Of a DNA stretch of 64,000 bases, positions 15,332-25,274 are shown in pieces. A program made the translations under genes and the position numbers. Below the pieces are notes generated by a model that had not been told where the DNA came from, made no database searches, and saw only the letters and a list, made by a program, of their open reading frames with translations. How positions within the stretch are numbered: the stretch's first letter is position 1; each line of letters begins with the position of its first letter. The stretch lies in the NCBI GenBank assembly GCA_049889535.1, contig JBMHDF010000011.1, positions 1 through 64,000 of the forward strand. The letters run 5' to 3'. The DNA comes from JAYQKL01 sp049889535 (GTDB lineage Bacteria > Pseudomonadota > Alphaproteobacteria > RS24).

Positions 15332-16447
15332 ATGCCCTCCCACACAGAGTTAGCGCAAAAACTTATAACCCATATCCATGCAAACGGTCCCCTGACCATT
15401 GACGATTATATGGCGCAAGCCTTAGGCGATGTCGAGCATGGGTATTACATGAAACAAGACCCTTTTGGCGTCGCGGGCGATTTCATCACCGCACCAGAAG
15501 TTAGCCAGGTTTTTGGCGAAATGTTGGGCTTATGGGCAGCAGATTTTGCGCTGCGCAATCAATTTGAAAAACTGACACTGGCCGAGCTAGGACCCGGGCG
15601 TGGCACGCTAATGCAAGATATTCTGCGTGTTTTGACTAAAACCCATGCCACTCAGAAGCTCGTTCAAGCCACGCAGATACATTTGGTCGAAACCAGTCCC
15701 ATTTTGAAACAAAAACAAGCGGACACTCTTGCAGAATATCACAGCCAAATCACTTGGCATGACACGATTGCCAGCCTGCCCGAAACGCCGATGATTATTT
15801 TTGCCAATGAGTTCTTTGACGCCTTGCCCATCAAACAATTCGTGCAGACCCAAAAAGGGTTAGAAGAACGCATGATTGATGTTGAGCAGGACAAATTTAT
15901 TTATTGCCACGCGCCAACCCAAGCGGCAGAAAACTTCGCCAACAATGCCAAACCTCCAACTTTAGCGATAGGCGATATTGTCGAGTACAGTCCTGCAAGC
16001 CTATCTATTATGAAAGATTTGAGCGCGCGAATTGCGTCTCGTCGCGGCGCAATGATTGTGCTTGATTATGGATACCTCACGCCCATGGCTGGCGACAGTT
16101 TTCAAGCGCTTTACCGCCATGAATATGTCCACCCACTCAACCATATTGGCGATGCAGACCTGACCGCACATGTTAATTTTGCGGCGCTGTCCCAAGCAGC
16201 ACAACTTGCAGGCGCGAAATGTGTTGGCCCAACAACTCAAGCCAGATTTTTAAAAAATATTGGTATTGAGGCGCGGTTTGCGCAATTGCTGCAAAGCGCA
16301 CCTGCGCAAGCCCAAAACCTCACGGCAGCGCGGCAAAGATTACTTGCGCCTGAGCTAATGGGACATTTATTTAAAGCATTGGCGGTCTATCATACAAACA
16401 GCGCCGCGCCAGCAGGGTTTCATGAAAACGGGCAAGAAGAGTTATAA
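15332..16447 (+). CDS. SAM-dependent methyltransferase of the MidA/NDUFAF7 family
   Basis: A 371-residue COG1565-type methyltransferase. Diagnostic parts are the N-terminal ISLDDYM-like GPLTIDDYMAQAL, GYYMKQDPFGVAGDFITAPEVSQVFGEMLG, SAM motif I LAELGPGRGTLMQDILR, and NEFFDALPIKQFV. In eukaryotes NDUFAF7 dimethylates an arginine of a complex I subunit; the bacterial target is not settled. It stands between lgt and pgeF, as in many alphaproteobacteria. Confidence 0.9.
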   Translation: MPSHTELAQKLITHIHANGPLTIDDYMAQALGDVEHGYYMKQDPFGVAGDFITAPEVSQVFGEMLGLWAADFALRNQFEKLTLAELGPGRGTLMQDILRVLTKTHATQKLVQATQIHLVETSPILKQKQADTLAEYHSQITWHDTIASLPETPMIIFANEFFDALPIKQFVQTQKGLEERMIDVEQDKFIYCHAPTQAAENFANNAKPPTLAIGDIVEYSPASLSIMKDLSARIASRRGAMIVLDYGYLTPMAGDSFQALYRHEYVHPLNHIGDADLTAHVNFAALSQAAQLAGAKCVGPTTQARFLKNIGIEARFAQLLQSAPAQAQNLTAARQRLLAPELMGHLFKALAVYHTNSAAPAGFHENGQEEL

Positions 16448-16448
16448 A

Positions 16449-17228
16449 ATGAAGCAAACACTTTCACCAATCACCGATTCAGCTTGGCAAACTCAGCCCG
16501 CAAAATATGGGTTCTTCACCCGACAAGGGGGCGTCTCGACAGGGCTTTACCAAAGTCTTAATCTGGGAGCAGGCTCACAAGACTTAACCGAAAATGTGCA
16601 AGAAAATAAACAACGCATTGAGCATTATTTTGATGATAAACCGCTGGTCACTTTATACCAAATCCACAGCAATAAAGTTGTGACGATAAGGGCACAAGAC
16701 CCACTGCCTGAGCAAAAGCCACAGGCCGATGCCATTGTTAGCGATCGGGCAGATATTGCAATTGGGGTGCTGAGTGCCGATTGTGTACCGGTTTTATTTA
16801 TCGCACCAGACACCAAGTTGATAGGTGTAGCACATGCAGGCTGGCGCGGCGCATTGGGTGGAATCATTGATGAAACGGTTAAGTCTTTGGTGGCGTTAGG
16901 CGCACTGAAAGAACAAATAAACGCCCTGATTGGACCTGCGATTTCACAACAAAATTATGAAATTGACGCCGCGTTTCGCGATAGATTTCTTGAAGAAAAT
17001 GCAGAAAACGCCCACTATTTTGACCCTGCCCAGCGTGAAAGGCATTATCTTTTCAATCTAACCGCTTATGTTGCAGATAAATGCCATAATGCTGGGTGCG
17101 GCCGTGTCAATAATGTCAATCTCTGCACCTATGCTGATTCAAAAAGATTTTATTCATACCGCCGCAGCACACATCTCAAGCAAGCGGATTATGGGCGTCA
17201 AATCTCGGCTATTTCGCTTTTGCCATAA
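16449..17228 (+). CDS. pgeF: Peptidoglycan editing factor PgeF (laccase-domain, YfiH family)
   Basis: A 259-residue Cu/Zn-dependent 'polyphenol oxidase' family protein. Signature metal-site motifs are LSADCVPVLF (Cys), VAHAGWRGALGGI (His-Ala-Gly-Trp-Arg-Gly) and the C-terminal LCTYADSKRFYSYRRS. PgeF removes L-Ser wrongly added to muropeptides in E. coli; some members also act on purine nucleosides. The start at 16449, one base after the midA stop, is preferred over an overlapping ATG at 16422. Confidence 0.92.
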   Translation: MKQTLSPITDSAWQTQPAKYGFFTRQGGVSTGLYQSLNLGAGSQDLTENVQENKQRIEHYFDDKPLVTLYQIHSNKVVTIRAQDPLPEQKPQADAIVSDRADIAIGVLSADCVPVLFIAPDTKLIGVAHAGWRGALGGIIDETVKSLVALGALKEQINALIGPAISQQNYEIDAAFRDRFLEENAENAHYFDPAQRERHYLFNLTAYVADKCHNAGCGRVNNVNLCTYADSKRFYSYRRSTHLKQADYGRQISAISLLP

Positions 17229-17319
17229 AGATTAAAATCTGTGGGTTTTCCAAAAAAATAGTCGCGACTCTCTTCAGCCTTTGATAGTAATGTGAAAGGG
17301 TTTTAGTCGGGAGCTTCGC

Positions 17320-18252
17320 ATGAAAATAATTGCTGGTAATAGTAATCGTCCGCTTTCTGAAGAGATTGCAAAATATCTCGACCTGCCTCTTGCAGATTGC
17401 AAGGTTCAGCGATTTGCCGATATGGAAGTTTTCGTTGAGATTAACGAAAATGTGCGTGGTGAAGATGTCTTTATCATTCAATCAACTTCTTTTCCGGCAA
17501 ATGACCATATTATGGAATTATTGATTATGATTGATGCGCTTCGGCGCTCCTCTGCACGGCGGATTACGGCAGTACTGCCATATTTTGGGTATGCCCGCCA
17601 AGACCGAAAACCTGGCCCACGCACCCCAATCACGGCTAAATTAATGGCCAATCTCATTGAAACTTCGGGCGCAGACCGCGTACTGACAGTCGATTTGCAT
17701 GCTGGCCAAATTCAAGGCTTTTTTGATATTCCAACGGATAATTTATTCGCCGCGCCAGTATTTGTGAAAGATATTGAGCAGCGTTTTAAAAACGAAAATC
17801 TAATGGTTGTATCGCCTGATGTCGGCGGCGTGGTGCGCACACGGGCTTTGGGCAAACGCATTGGCGCAGATTTAGCCATTGTTGATAAACGCCGCGAAAA
17901 AGCAGGCGTCTCAGAAGTTATGAATATTATTGGTGATGTCAGTGACCGAAATTGCCTTTTGGTTGATGACATTGTCGATAGCGGCGGCACATTGTGTAAT
18001 GCGGCGGCGGCCTTGCTTGAAAATGGTGCCAAAAGCGTATCGGCCTATATCACACATGGGGTTTTATCGGGGGAAGCTGTGGCGCGGGTCAATCAATCAA
18101 AGCTTGATAAATTATTGATTACCAACACCATTCAGCCGACAGATGAAGTGCTAAAGAGCAAAAAATGCGACATTATCACGCTCGCGCCTCTGCTTGGAGA
18201 GGCCATGCAACGCACATCTGAAGAACGCTCTGTATCCTCCTTGTTTCATTAG
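17320..18252 (+). CDS. prs: Ribose-phosphate pyrophosphokinase
   Basis: A 310-residue PRPP synthase of class I: ribose 5-phosphate + ATP to PRPP + AMP, feeding purine, pyrimidine, His, Trp and NAD synthesis. Key parts are the N-terminal KIIAGNSNRPLSEEIA, the flexible loop PYFGYARQDRKP, the metal-binding DLHAGQIQGFFDIP, and the PRPP loop LLVDDIVDSGGTLCNAA. The full length is typical. It is followed by a strong bidirectional terminator shared with rpsD. Confidence 0.97.
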   Translation: MKIIAGNSNRPLSEEIAKYLDLPLADCKVQRFADMEVFVEINENVRGEDVFIIQSTSFPANDHIMELLIMIDALRRSSARRITAVLPYFGYARQDRKPGPRTPITAKLMANLIETSGADRVLTVDLHAGQIQGFFDIPTDNLFAAPVFVKDIEQRFKNENLMVVSPDVGGVVRTRALGKRIGADLAIVDKRREKAGVSEVMNIIGDVSDRNCLLVDDIVDSGGTLCNAAAALLENGAKSVSAYITHGVLSGEAVARVNQSKLDKLLITNTIQPTDEVLKSKKCDIITLAPLLGEAMQRTSEERSVSSLFH

Positions 18253-18275
18253 AACACGGCAACGCCAAAATATAT

Positions 18276-18315
18276 GCATAAAAAAAACCCGCCAAATTGG
18301 CGGGTTTTTGTTGTT
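18276..18315 (+). terminator. Bidirectional terminator between prs and rpsD
   Basis: CCCGCCAA and TTGGCGGG form a perfect stem (about 18288-18304) preceded by seven A and followed by five T. It can stop prs on the plus strand and rpsD on the minus strand. Confidence 0.9.
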
Positions 18316-18327
18316 TGTCGGCTTCTT

Positions 18328-18948
18328 CTAGTTGCGTGAATAATATTCCACCACCAGATTAGGCTCCATTTGCACCGCATAAGGCACATCAGCCAGTTGC
18401 GGGACACGAGTCAGGCTCGCCGTCATTTTTGTGTGATCAACATCGAGATAATCCGGCACATCACGCTCTGGGCTTTGAATTGCCTCTAGAACAAATGTCA
18501 GATTGCGAGACTTCTCACGAATTTCGACAATATCACCTGCTTTCAGGCGGGCACTTGGAATATTACAACGCCGCCCATTCACCATCACATGACCATGATT
18601 AACGAATTGACGGGCAGCAAAAACGGTTGAAACAAACTTCGCACGATATACCACAGCATCAAGACGCTGCTCCAGCAAACCAATCAGGTTTTCGCTGGTA
18701 TCACCTTTAATTCGAGAGGCTTCCTTATAGGTTCGCTTAAACTGTTTCTCAGTTATATTGCCATAATAGCCTTTCAGCTTTTGTTTGGCACGTAACTGCA
18801 GACCAAAGTCTGACAGCTTTCCGCGACGGTTTTGACCATGTTGGCCAGGTCCGTATTCACGACGGTTAACAGGGCTTTTAGGACGCCCCCAAATATTTTC
18901 GCCCATACGACGATCGATTTTGTACTTTGTACTGATCCGCTTGCTCAT
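18328..18948 (-). CDS. rpsD: 30S ribosomal protein S4
   Basis: A 206-residue primary 16S rRNA-binding protein of the small subunit. It starts MSKRISTKYKIDRRMGENIW and contains the S4 RNA-binding domain (LEQRLDAVVYRAKF, then NHGHVMVNGRRCNIPSARLKAGD). An ATG at 18948 with AGGATAAC in front is preferred to a longer frame opening at 18963. S4 of the alphaproteobacterial type lacks the cysteine zinc finger of some other S4 proteins, and none is seen here. Confidence 0.97.
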   Translation of the reverse strand: MSKRISTKYKIDRRMGENIWGRPKSPVNRREYGPGQHGQNRRGKLSDFGLQLRAKQKLKGYYGNITEKQFKRTYKEASRIKGDTSENLIGLLEQRLDAVVYRAKFVSTVFAARQFVNHGHVMVNGRRCNIPSARLKAGDIVEIREKSRNLTFVLEAIQSPERDVPDYLDVDHTKMTASLTRVPQLADVPYAVQMEPNLVVEYYSRN

Positions 18949-19060
18949 GCGGTTATCCTCCAATTGGCATTTTGCCTTGAATTAAGAACGCGGCCCATCC
19001 GCATTCGTCAGTGGCGCGCAGTATAGGCATCATAGCCCAACTGTCAAACACCAAATGGTC

Positions 19061-19888
19061 TTATTTATCATCTTTTTGTAGACTATCGAGCGGGCCTGGA
19101 TCTGTATCCCCGCGCGAAATAGCAAGAACCCGCTGTTTCATTTCGGTATCGCGTGCATCGCGCGGCCAGCGCAGCAAAGAGTTAATTACCCCCCGAAAAG
19201 TCCGAATATCTTGCTCGGTTAAATCAGCCCGCAGAAACATATTTTTAAGGTTCCGCATCATGGCTGGGGCTTTTTCGACAGGCAGCAAAAAACCTGAATG
19301 GTGCAAAGCGTTTTCCAAATGCGCAAACATGCCATTAAGCTCGTCACGCGTTGCCGGACGCGTATTGGGCATGGCTTGTGTTTGCATGGGCGTTTTATCC
19401 TCATGTTCAAACCAGCAATGCGCTGTGAGCAAAACCGCTTGTGCCAAATTAAGTGAGGCAAAGTCAGGGTTCACAGGCACGCGGCAAATCACATCGCTGG
19501 CGGCAATTTCTTCATTATGCAAGCCGGTACGCTCTGGCCCGTAAATCAAGCCAGATTTTTGCTGTATCGCCGCGCGTTGATGAATTTCTGCGGCGACTTT
19601 TTTAGGCGTGAAGGTTGTTTTGACCATATCGCGCGGGCGGGCAGATGTCGCAATAAGATAATGCAAATCTGCACAAGCTTCTTTTAAAGAACTAAATTCC
19701 TGTCTTTGCTCGATAAGCGCATCCGCACCAGATGCTGCTTTGATGGCACGCTCAATATCCCAACCCGCGCGCGGGTTCACCAAACGCAAATCTGTTAGGC
19801 CAAAATTCAGCATGGCACGCGCCACAGTGCCGATATTATCCCCCAATTGAGGGCGTATTAAAATCACAGCAGGCTTAAAATCACTCAT
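19061..19888 (-). CDS. trmJ: tRNA/rRNA 2'-O-methyltransferase, TrmJ type
   Basis: 275 residues. It is a SPOUT methyltransferase with VILIRPQLGDNIGTVARAMLNFG, then LIYGPERTGLHNEEIAASD, and VPVNPDFASLNLAQAVLL, which are the TrmJ/LasT motifs 1 to 3. TrmJ makes 2'-O-methyl C/U at position 32 of several tRNAs. A C-terminal extension (about 165-275) is helical and charged. It is transcribed leftward, upstream of rpsD with a 112-base gap, so a separate promoter for rpsD is likely. Confidence 0.85.
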   Translation of the reverse strand: MSDFKPAVILIRPQLGDNIGTVARAMLNFGLTDLRLVNPRAGWDIERAIKAASGADALIEQRQEFSSLKEACADLHYLIATSARPRDMVKTTFTPKKVAAEIHQRAAIQQKSGLIYGPERTGLHNEEIAASDVICRVPVNPDFASLNLAQAVLLTAHCWFEHEDKTPMQTQAMPNTRPATRDELNGMFAHLENALHHSGFLLPVEKAPAMMRNLKNMFLRADLTEQDIRTFRGVINSLLRWPRDARDTEMKQRVLAISRGDTDPGPLDSLQKDDK

Positions 19889-20006
19889 AATTTGTCCAAT
19901 TTTTTAATTTATAGATGGAATATGACATCCTGCCCCTTTAATCAATGCGAAACCTTTGTTATAGAGTGAGTGCAAATAAACCACTTTGGGCACAAGAGGG
20001 ACACAT

Positions 20007-21221
20007 ATGACAAAAATTAAAGTTGAAAATCCTGTCGTCGAAATGGACGGCGATGAAATGACACGCATCATCTGGCAGTTCATTAAAGACAAACTGATAC
20101 ATCCTTATCTCGATATTGATTTGAAATATTACGATCTTGGTATTGAAGCACGAGATGACACAAATGACCAAATCACCATTGATGCGGCAGAAGCGATTAA
20201 GCAATATGGCGTCGGTGTTAAATGCGCAACCATAACACCAGATGAGCAGCGTGTTGAGGAATTTGGTCTTAAAGAAATGTGGCGTTCACCGAATGGCACC
20301 ATCAGAAACATTTTAGGCGGCACAGTCTTTCGCGAGCCCATTATCTGCAAAAATGTCCCCCGCCTTGTTCCTGGTTGGACCGACCCAATTGTGATTGGCC
20401 GTCATGCTTTTGGAGACCAATATCGTGCAACCGATTTTCTGGTGCCTGGCAAAGGTAAATTAACCATTAAATGGGAAGCTGAAGATGGCAGCGAAACCAT
20501 TGAACGCGAAGTGTTTGACTTTACAGGCAGCGGCGTTTCAATGGCCATGTATAATCTTGATGACTCAATCCGTGACTTTGCCCGCGCCAGCATGAATTAT
20601 GGTCTTGCGCGCAAATGGCCGGTTTATCTCTCAACCAAAAACACAATCATGAAGGCCTATGATGGCCGCTTTAAAGATTTGTTTGAGGAAGTTTATCAAA
20701 CAGAATTTAAAGACCAGTTTGAGGCAGCAGGGATTGATTATGAACATCGCCTGATTGACGATATGGTGGCCTGCGCCATGAAGTGGAATGGCAAATTTGT
20801 TTGGGCTTGTAAAAACTATGATGGTGATGTGCAGTCAGATACAGTCGCTCAAGGCTTTGGTTCTTTGGGCTTGATGACATCAACCTTGCTGACACCAGAT
20901 GGGAAAATTATGGAAGCCGAAGCGGCACATGGCACAGTGACGCGTCATTATCGCCAGCACCAAAAAGGCGAGGAAACCTCAACCAATTCTATCGCTTCTA
21001 TCTTTGCTTGGACACGCGGTCTGATTAAGCGTGGGGAAATTGATGGCAATCAAGCGTTGGTAGATTTTGCGACCACGCTTGAAAAGGTTTGCGTGTCGAC
21101 TGTGGAAAGTGGTCATATGACAAAAGACCTTGCACTGTTGGTTGGCTCTGAACAAAAATGGCTAACCACAACTGGCTTCTTGGATAAGGTTGACGAAAAC
21201 CTCCAAAAAGCCATGAGCTAA
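20007..21221 (+). CDS. icd: NADP-dependent isocitrate dehydrogenase
   Basis: A 404-residue type II (eukaryote-like) NADP-IDH of the TCA cycle, making 2-oxoglutarate, CO2 and NADPH. The start MTKIKVENPVVEMDGDEMTR, ATITPDEQRVEEF, SPNGTIRNILGGTVFREPI (substrate loop with Ser) and the C-terminal EAAHGTVTRHYRQHQKG are characteristic of this subfamily. The ATG at 20007 has AAGAGGG before it; the longer frame begins at 19986. It is monocistronic, with a terminator before alaS. Confidence 0.97.
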   Translation: MTKIKVENPVVEMDGDEMTRIIWQFIKDKLIHPYLDIDLKYYDLGIEARDDTNDQITIDAAEAIKQYGVGVKCATITPDEQRVEEFGLKEMWRSPNGTIRNILGGTVFREPIICKNVPRLVPGWTDPIVIGRHAFGDQYRATDFLVPGKGKLTIKWEAEDGSETIEREVFDFTGSGVSMAMYNLDDSIRDFARASMNYGLARKWPVYLSTKNTIMKAYDGRFKDLFEEVYQTEFKDQFEAAGIDYEHRLIDDMVACAMKWNGKFVWACKNYDGDVQSDTVAQGFGSLGLMTSTLLTPDGKIMEAEAAHGTVTRHYRQHQKGEETSTNSIASIFAWTRGLIKRGEIDGNQALVDFATTLEKVCVSTVESGHMTKDLALLVGSEQKWLTTTGFLDKVDENLQKAMS

Positions 21222-21246
21222 AAATATAGTTTGGCTAAATTGAGAT

Positions 21247-21284
21247 TAAGAAACGCGGCTCTTCCAAAGTGCCGCGTTTTTTAT
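21247..21284 (+). terminator. Terminator between icd and alaS
   Basis: AAACGCGGC (21251-21259) and GCCGCGTTT (21271-21279) form a perfect 9-bp stem with T-run on both sides. It touches the alaS stop codon at 21281, so it may serve icd mainly and alaS only in its last bases. Confidence 0.85.
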
Positions 21285-23932
21285 GCCTCCAGCTGGGCTT
21301 TAATCGCATCAAGCGCGGCGGCGCATTGAGAGACATCATTGCCACCTGCCTGTGCCATGTCAGGCCGCCCCCCGCCACCTTGACCACCAAGTTTTTCAGC
21401 TCCCAAACGCACCAGCTCGACTGCATTAAACTTATTTGTGAGGTCTTCAGTAACGCCAACTGCGATACCAGCCTTGCCATCTAATGTGCCAATAAAAACC
21501 ACCACACCGCTGCCAATTTTCTTTTTGCCCTCATCAACAAGACCGCGAAGCTCCTTAGGCGCAATCCCATCAACATGCTTTCCTAAGAAAGACACATCAG
21601 CAATGGTTTGCACATCGTCTTGATCTTGTGCAGAGCCGCCCCCCATAGCCAGCTGTTTTTTGGCCTCAGCCAGCTCACGCTCCAGACGTTTTTTATCATC
21701 AATGAGACCTTGCACCCGCGCCGGCACATCGCCAGCACCGGTTTTCAATATTTGGGCTGTGTCTTTAATATATTGCTCTTGCTGTTGCATATAGGCGCGC
21801 GCTGGTCCGGCTGTTTTCGCCTCAATACGCCGCACACCAGAGGCCACAGCTCCCTCTGACACAATTTTAAAAACAGATATATCCCCCAATCTGTTGACAT
21901 GAGTGCCACCGCATAGCTCAACCGAATAGGCTTTGTCATCATCTGTATGCGTCCCCATAGAGAGCACCCGCACTTCATCGCCATATTTTTCACCAAATAA
22001 TGCAAGCGCGCCTGCGTCAATGGCTTCTTGCGGGGTCATCAGCCGCGTGGAAACCTCATCATTTTGTTGGATTATCTCATTAACCATATTTTCAACTTCA
22101 ATCAGCGCTTCATGGTTCATGGCCTTTGGGTGACTAAAATCAAACCTTAGCCCGTCAGCCGTCACCAAAGACCCTTTTTGTGTCACATGGTCACCCAGCA
22201 CACGGCGCAACGCCTCGTGCAAAAGATGAGTTGCCGAATGATTGGCTTTGATATTATCACGACGCGCCGCATCTACATGCAAATGAACTGTCGCCCCTTT
22301 GTGCAGCTCGCCCGCTGTGATAACACCACGATGAACATGTAAATCGCCGAGATATTTTTGCGTGTCCTGAACCTGCATAATCGCGCCATCAGCAGAAACA
22401 ATCTCGCCACAATCACCAATCTGCCCGCCACTTTCTGCATAAAACGGCGTTTGATTTGTCAGAACATCAACTTCATCACCCTGTTTTGCCTTTTCTTTAT
22501 TTTCATTATTTAAAATAATGGCAGACACAACAGCTTCAGCTTCAGTTCCTTGATAACCAACAAACTCACTTGCCCCAATATCATTGCGAATATCAAACCA
22601 GATTTTATCGGTTGCCGCCTCACCCGAACCAGACCAGTTGGCGCGCGCTTCCTCGCGTTGCTTTTCCATTGCCGCATTAAAGCCATCAATATCGACCCCA
22701 AGCCCGCGCTCACGCATCGCATCTTGGGTTAAATCCAATGGGAAACCATATGTATCATAAAGCTTAAAGGCAACATCACCCGGTAAGTCCTTATTGGGAT
22801 GCGCGCTCACCTTTTCCTCTAAAAGTTTCAGGCCCCGACTTAAAGTTTCGCGAAAACGCTCTTCCTCATGACGCAGAGTTTCAACAATTAGAGCATTGGC
22901 ACGCTCTAGCTCCGGATAAGCGGCTGCCATTTGCGTTTTTAAAGCTGGCACAAGCTGCCATAAAAGCGGCTCCTTCGTGCCCAGCAAATGCGCATGACGC
23001 ATGGCACGCCGCATAATGCGCCGCAACACATACCCCCGCCCCTCATTTGACGGCAATACGCCATCCGCCATCAAAAAGGCGGAAGCACGCAAATGGTCCG
23101 CAATCACACGATGACTATTAAAATGAGGCCCTTCAATAGCGACGCCTGAATGGTCAGCCGAGCTTTCAATCAAATGCCAGATTAAATCTGTTTCATAATT
23201 ATCATGCTTACCTTGCAAAACCGCGCCGATACGCTCAAGCCCCATGCCCGTGTCAATGGATGGCGAGGGCAAATCAATACGCGTGCCATCAGCCTGTTGC
23301 TCATATTGCATGAAAACCAAATTCCAGATTTCAATAAATCGGTCACCATCTTCATCAGGGCTTCCAGGCGGGCCACCTGCAATGGCCTCGCCATGATCAA
23401 AAAAGATTTCAGAGCACGGGCCACATGGGCCTGTGTCACCCATTGACCAAAAATTATCACTGGTGGCAATGCGGATAATTTTATCATCAGAAAAGCCGGC
23501 AATTTTCTTCCATAAAAGGGTGGCTTCCTCATCTTCTGCATAAACAGTGGCCAACAGCTTATCTTTGGGCAGCTCCATTTCCTGAGTTAAAAACCGCCAG
23601 GCATAATCAATTGCCTCCTCCTTGAAATAATCACCGAAAGAGAAATTCCCGAGCATTTCAAAGAAAGTGTGATGACGCGCCGTATAGCCAACATTGTCCA
23701 AGTCATTATGCTTGCCGCCAGCGCGAACGCATTTTTGCGAACTCACCGCGCGGGGCGCAGCGGGTGTCTCCTGCCCTGTAAAATAATTTTTAAATGGCAC
23801 CATGCCCGCATTGGTGAAAAGCAAAGTCGGGTCATTAAGTGGCACGAGCGGGCTTGACTCAGTGACGCGGTGGTCATGCTTTTCAAAAAATTCCAGAAAA
23901 GCAGTGCGAATATCGGCTAGTCCTGTTGACAT
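21281..23932 (-). CDS. alaS: Alanyl-tRNA synthetase
   Basis: An 883-residue class II synthetase charging tRNA-Ala. Domains in order: aminoacylation core (about 1-260; FTNAGMVPFKNYFTG, RHHTFFEMLGNFSFGDYF, DTGMGLERIGAVLQG), tRNA recognition helices, editing domain (about 560-720; HSATHLLHEALRRVLG and CGGTHVNRLGDI with the zinc-type His and Cys), a coiled linker (LERELAEAKKQLA) and the C-Ala domain ending GGQGGGGRPDMAQAGG. It is complete. A gap of 145 bases, with the recA terminator in it, separates it from recA upstream on the same strand. Confidence 0.98.
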   Translation of the reverse strand: MSTGLADIRTAFLEFFEKHDHRVTESSPLVPLNDPTLLFTNAGMVPFKNYFTGQETPAAPRAVSSQKCVRAGGKHNDLDNVGYTARHHTFFEMLGNFSFGDYFKEEAIDYAWRFLTQEMELPKDKLLATVYAEDEEATLLWKKIAGFSDDKIIRIATSDNFWSMGDTGPCGPCSEIFFDHGEAIAGGPPGSPDEDGDRFIEIWNLVFMQYEQQADGTRIDLPSPSIDTGMGLERIGAVLQGKHDNYETDLIWHLIESSADHSGVAIEGPHFNSHRVIADHLRASAFLMADGVLPSNEGRGYVLRRIMRRAMRHAHLLGTKEPLLWQLVPALKTQMAAAYPELERANALIVETLRHEEERFRETLSRGLKLLEEKVSAHPNKDLPGDVAFKLYDTYGFPLDLTQDAMRERGLGVDIDGFNAAMEKQREEARANWSGSGEAATDKIWFDIRNDIGASEFVGYQGTEAEAVVSAIILNNENKEKAKQGDEVDVLTNQTPFYAESGGQIGDCGEIVSADGAIMQVQDTQKYLGDLHVHRGVITAGELHKGATVHLHVDAARRDNIKANHSATHLLHEALRRVLGDHVTQKGSLVTADGLRFDFSHPKAMNHEALIEVENMVNEIIQQNDEVSTRLMTPQEAIDAGALALFGEKYGDEVRVLSMGTHTDDDKAYSVELCGGTHVNRLGDISVFKIVSEGAVASGVRRIEAKTAGPARAYMQQQEQYIKDTAQILKTGAGDVPARVQGLIDDKKRLERELAEAKKQLAMGGGSAQDQDDVQTIADVSFLGKHVDGIAPKELRGLVDEGKKKIGSGVVVFIGTLDGKAGIAVGVTEDLTNKFNAVELVRLGAEKLGGQGGGGRPDMAQAGGNDVSQCAAALDAIKAQLEA

Positions 23933-23997
23933 AAAAAACTCCCTGCCATGCTTTTACCGCTCAGCGCGCCTTATGCCAAGCCCTCCTGTTAATAAAA

Positions 23998-24032
23998 CAA
24001 AGAAAAACCCCCTTAAAAGGGGGTTTTATTAC
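23998..24032 (-). terminator. Terminator after recA
   Basis: AAAACCCCC (24004-24012) and GGGGGTTTT (24019-24027) form a perfect 9-bp stem about 50 bases after the recA stop. On the minus strand the stem is followed by TTTTTCTTT. Confidence 0.9.
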
Positions 24033-24077
24033 TGTTTATAACTGCCGACACAAACCAGCCGCAGAAAGTTTAACCGA

Positions 24078-25169
24078 TTAGCCCGCAGCTTCTTCAGGCG
24101 TGTCATCGCCAGCATCATAATCATCGCCTTCTTGCAATGGCTCGACCTCAATCAAGCCCGCATCGGCACGGATTTTTTGTTCGATTTCAGCGGCCATATC
24201 CGGATTATCTTTCAAAAACTGGCGAACATTTTCTTTGCCTTGTCCGATTCGTTGGTCGCCATAGCTAAACCAACTACCAGCCTTATCGATAATTTCAGCT
24301 TTCACACCCAAATCAATCAGTTCGCCCATTTTTGAAATACCCTCACCATAGAGAATATCAAATTCAACCACACGGAATGGCGGGGCGACTTTATTTTTGA
24401 CCACTTTGACACGGGTCTGGTTGCCAATCACCTCGTCACGGTCTTTAATTGCACCAATGCGGCGAATGTCCAGACGCACAGAGGAATAGAATTTCAAAGC
24501 ATTCCCACCTGTTGTGGTTTCTGGTGAGCCAAACATCACACCAATTTTCATACGAATTTGGTTGATGAAAATCACCATTGTGTTGGATTTAGAAATCGAC
24601 GCGGTGAGTTTACGCAAAGCTTGGCTCATCAAGCGCGCCTGCAACCCAGGCAGGCTATCGCCCATATCGCCTTCCAATTCCGCGCGTGGTGTGAGGGCAG
24701 CAACAGAATCAATCACCAACACATCAACCGCGCCAGAACGCACCAGCGTATCAGCAATTTCCAATGCCTGCTCCCCATTATCAGGCTGCGATATCAGCAA
24801 TTCACCAATATCAACCCCTAGCTTGCCAGCATAGATGGGGTCAAGCGCATGCTCAGCATCAATAAACCCGCAAATGCCACCTTTTTTCTGCGCCTCTGCC
24901 ACTGTGTGCAAAGCCATCGTTGTTTTGCCAGAGCTTTCAGGGCCATAAATTTCAATAATCCGGCCTTTTGGCAGACCGCCAATGCCCAGCGCCACATCGA
25001 GCCCTAAGGATCCGGTTGGCACGGATTCAATTTCCACCACGCGGTCTTCATCACCCAGTTTCATCACCGAGCCTTTGCCATAATTACGTTCGATTTGGCT
25101 AAGTGCCGCTTCGAGTGCTTTTTGTTTATCCGAATTATCTGTCATCAGGTTCACCAATTTTCCAGTCAT
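24078..25169 (-). CDS. recA: Recombinase RecA
   Basis: 363 residues. RecA forms filaments on single-stranded DNA, does homologous pairing and triggers LexA and UmuD self-cleavage. Walker A GPESSGKT is near residues 76-83, Walker B LLVIDSVAALTP, and NQIRMKIGVMFGSPETTTGG contains loop L2. The C-terminus is acidic (EGDDYDAGDDTPEEAAG) as usual. The start at 25169 is supported by GGAGATAAGCA directly upstream; the common family start MTDNSDKQ lies eight residues later. An alphaproteobacterial SOS box stands at 25220-25234, so LexA control is expected. Confidence 0.98.
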   Translation of the reverse strand: MTGKLVNLMTDNSDKQKALEAALSQIERNYGKGSVMKLGDEDRVVEIESVPTGSLGLDVALGIGGLPKGRIIEIYGPESSGKTTMALHTVAEAQKKGGICGFIDAEHALDPIYAGKLGVDIGELLISQPDNGEQALEIADTLVRSGAVDVLVIDSVAALTPRAELEGDMGDSLPGLQARLMSQALRKLTASISKSNTMVIFINQIRMKIGVMFGSPETTTGGNALKFYSSVRLDIRRIGAIKDRDEVIGNQTRVKVVKNKVAPPFRVVEFDILYGEGISKMGELIDLGVKAEIIDKAGSWFSYGDQRIGQGKENVRQFLKDNPDMAAEIEQKIRADAGLIEVEPLQEGDDYDAGDDTPEEAAG

Positions 25170-25219
25170 TGCTTATCTCCCTTATTTCATAGGCTGGTTT
25201 AAGCAGCAATAACATATTT

Positions 25220-25234
25220 GTTCACATTTTGTTC
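25220..25234 (-). promoter_or_regulatory. SOS (LexA) box upstream of recA
   Basis: GTTC-N7-GTTC is the alphaproteobacterial LexA operator, and here it is exact: GTTC (25220-25223), seven bases, GTTC (25231-25234). It is 51 bases upstream of the recA start codon. A second box of the same form lies in front of umuD (51481-51495). Confidence 0.85.
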
Positions 25235-25274
25235 TATTATGCAAGTCTTTTTTTATCCCATTGATTTTACTTAC